Shown here piece by piece: positions 62,683-64,000 of a stretch of DNA of 64,000 nt (its first letter is position 1; the number at the start of each line of letters is the position of its first letter). The stretch comes from Seriola aureovittata (lineage: Eukaryota; Chordata; Actinopteri; Carangiformes; Carangidae). The translations under genes were made by a program, and so were the position numbers. The notes beneath the pieces are model-generated. The model had not been told where the DNA came from. It searched no databases and saw only the letters and a list, made by a program, of their open reading frames with translations. The stretch covers positions 4,941,835 to 5,005,834 of the forward strand of contig NC_079386.1 in the NCBI RefSeq assembly GCF_021018895.1. The letters run 5' to 3'.

Positions 62683-62684
62683 AA

Positions 62685-62745
<61 letters not shown>
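62645..62745. repeat. Compound (TG)18(GA)n microsatellite
   Basis: TG from 62645 to 62680, then GA with two small interruptions to 62745. Confidence 0.97.
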
Positions 62746-62748
<3 letters not shown>

Positions 62749-62984
62749 GTACTGCAAAATATTCAGCCTGGCATTTACACTCATACAGAGACTTTAAATT
62801 GTCCCTGAAGTACGTGGAAAAAGATGATATAACACAAATAAATCTCTTTATGGAATTTTCTGAGTTTATCTTTCTGGGTATTTCAAACCCTTTTTAATAT
62901 TTCAGTATGGGCTTTTTTTTTTTTTTTTTGTAATTATACTTAACACATTCTGTAATTCTACCACAACCACAATTTGCCTCAAAA

Positions 62985-63115
62985 GGATACTCCAACAATT
63001 TTGTATTTTCATTAGAGGGCTGATAAGAGATGGATGAAAATATCCAGATATCCAGACATTTAGGGCCAACACTTTTGGATCCTATGTTTCCCATAATGCA
63101 ACCCAATTCTGTCTT
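62985..63115. repeat. Fragment related to the 17.7-kb MITE family
   Basis: Shares actccaacaatttt-gtatt and a ccataatgcaac-like end with the family at 17.7 and 19.9 kb. The terminal repeats are not visible. Confidence 0.45.
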
Positions 63116-64000
63116 TTGTTTTGGCAACATGGGCATAACAGGGCAACCTCATATTATTCCCCCTTGAGAGACTTCACACATCATTCAGAGATGGTTAACT
63201 CCAATTATCCCAGCACAGAAATGGAAATTCAGCCTAATTAACCCCATTTTTAATGTGTTACATTTGTGTAATACCAAGAACAAACTGTGTATAATTTTAT
63301 TATTAATTGAATTATTTGTATTAGTGATGGTATTGGATTTTATTTGGATTAAAATTTCAGTGATGATGGAGATGATTGTTTTTCCTCTGGTTCATTAACA
63401 CATCTGTAGCTTTTATGTTTTCGCCCAATGGGAGATACAGCAATTAGAAAGTCCCAATGAAAAACAACTTAGTGGCTAATGTGCACGTTTTTTTTTTTTT
63501 CCCCCTCCAATGAGCTGGTCAGTAGATGTAGATACTGGACTGAGATGTAGATGCTCGGTACAATGTGACAAGGGTTCGGTATGCCTCAAAAGAGCTACTT
63601 TGTGTAAGTGTTTTCCAAACACGTCAAAAGGTAAAAGTGTAAAGTCGGTCTGAACTGCCACACTCAAAGGGCGTGCTGTCACAGACTGTGGCAAGATGTG
63701 ATGAATGTTCAAATAGGGATAATGGCAAACACTTTTCAACAGTCCTGCATGGTGTGTCATGCTGAAGCTCATTAGGGTTTGAGTTAAGCCTTGAAGTCTG
63801 TGAATTCGTCAAAGAAATACTAGTGCGTAATCCTCCCTTTCATGCTGACAGTGTGACCCAACATGTTTGGAAGCTTTTCATTGGAGGCTCGGGCCTCAGC
63901 AGCCAGATTGAGTATATGTAACTACTAAAAGATAAAAGCTCATGCATCCATCGCTGGCCGACTAGACGCGGAAGGTCAAATGTGGAGTGTGGTAATCTGT

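Larger units (their letters stand above)
61104..64000 (-). other. fgf11: Part of fgf11 intron 1 to the window edge
   Basis: Sequence upstream of exon 2 on the gene strand. I looked for an FHF exon 1 (an SLIRQKR-type 1A start or a short 1B start) and saw none, so exon 1 is presumably beyond 64000. The stretch contains GT arrays at 61284-61311 and 61411-61429, a GT/GA compound array at 62.65-62.75 kb, a MITE fragment near 62.99 kb and otherwise AT-rich unique sequence. Confidence 0.65.

Overview
This is vertebrate DNA, almost certainly from a teleost fish and probably a percomorph. The evidence is spliced genes with GT/AG introns, a tRNA-derived SINE of a kind common in percomorph genomes, several teleost DNA-transposon relics, and a very high density of CA/GT and GA/CT microsatellites. 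No bacterial gene, operon, CRISPR array or phage is present. Nearly all open reading frames longer than 60 codons are microsatellite or chance ORFs. The real coding sequence is about 750 bp, in six short exons.

Two genes can be supported, both on the minus strand and lying head to tail. The first is an intracellular fibroblast growth factor (FHF subfamily), best called fgf11. Its coding exons 2, 3, 4 and 5 are at 60993-61103, 47811-47914, 23665-23863 and 22329-22471. The three internal exons are 111, 104 and 199 nt, the sizes expected for FHF genes, and splice in frame into 185 residues. Exon 1 is not in the window and should lie beyond position 64000. The second gene is the muscle nicotinic acetylcholine receptor beta-1 subunit, chrnb1. 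Exon 1 (signal peptide, 8994-9054) and exon 2 (start of the ligand-binding domain, 4896-5029) are present, and the rest runs off the left edge. FGF11 and CHRNB1 are also adjacent and co-oriented on human 17p13.1, so the linkage supports both calls.

Layout: 1-4895 is chrnb1 intron 2 (incomplete), with a TTAA-flanked transposon carrying long inverted repeats and a teleost MITE-like repeat. 4896-9054 holds chrnb1 exons 2 and 1 and intron 1. 9055-22328 is 13.3 kb between the genes, including the chrnb1 promoter side and the fgf11 3' UTR. 22329-61103 is fgf11, with introns of 1.2, 23.9 and 13.1 kb filled with microsatellites, a SINE with perfect target-site duplications, a decayed LINE, a hAT-like element with an 8-bp duplication, and dispersed repeats. 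61104-64000 is part of fgf11 intron 1 or upstream sequence.

The two products do not form a pathway. FHFs act inside the cell on voltage-gated sodium channels, and the beta-1 subunit is part of the muscle endplate receptor; their adjacency is conserved synteny. I found no previously undescribed biological system. The most useful observations are the exact fgf11 exon structure with its long C-terminal tail, the nested-hairpin TTAA element, several perfect palindromes, and the dense, partly inverted CA/GT tracts inside fgf11 intron 3.
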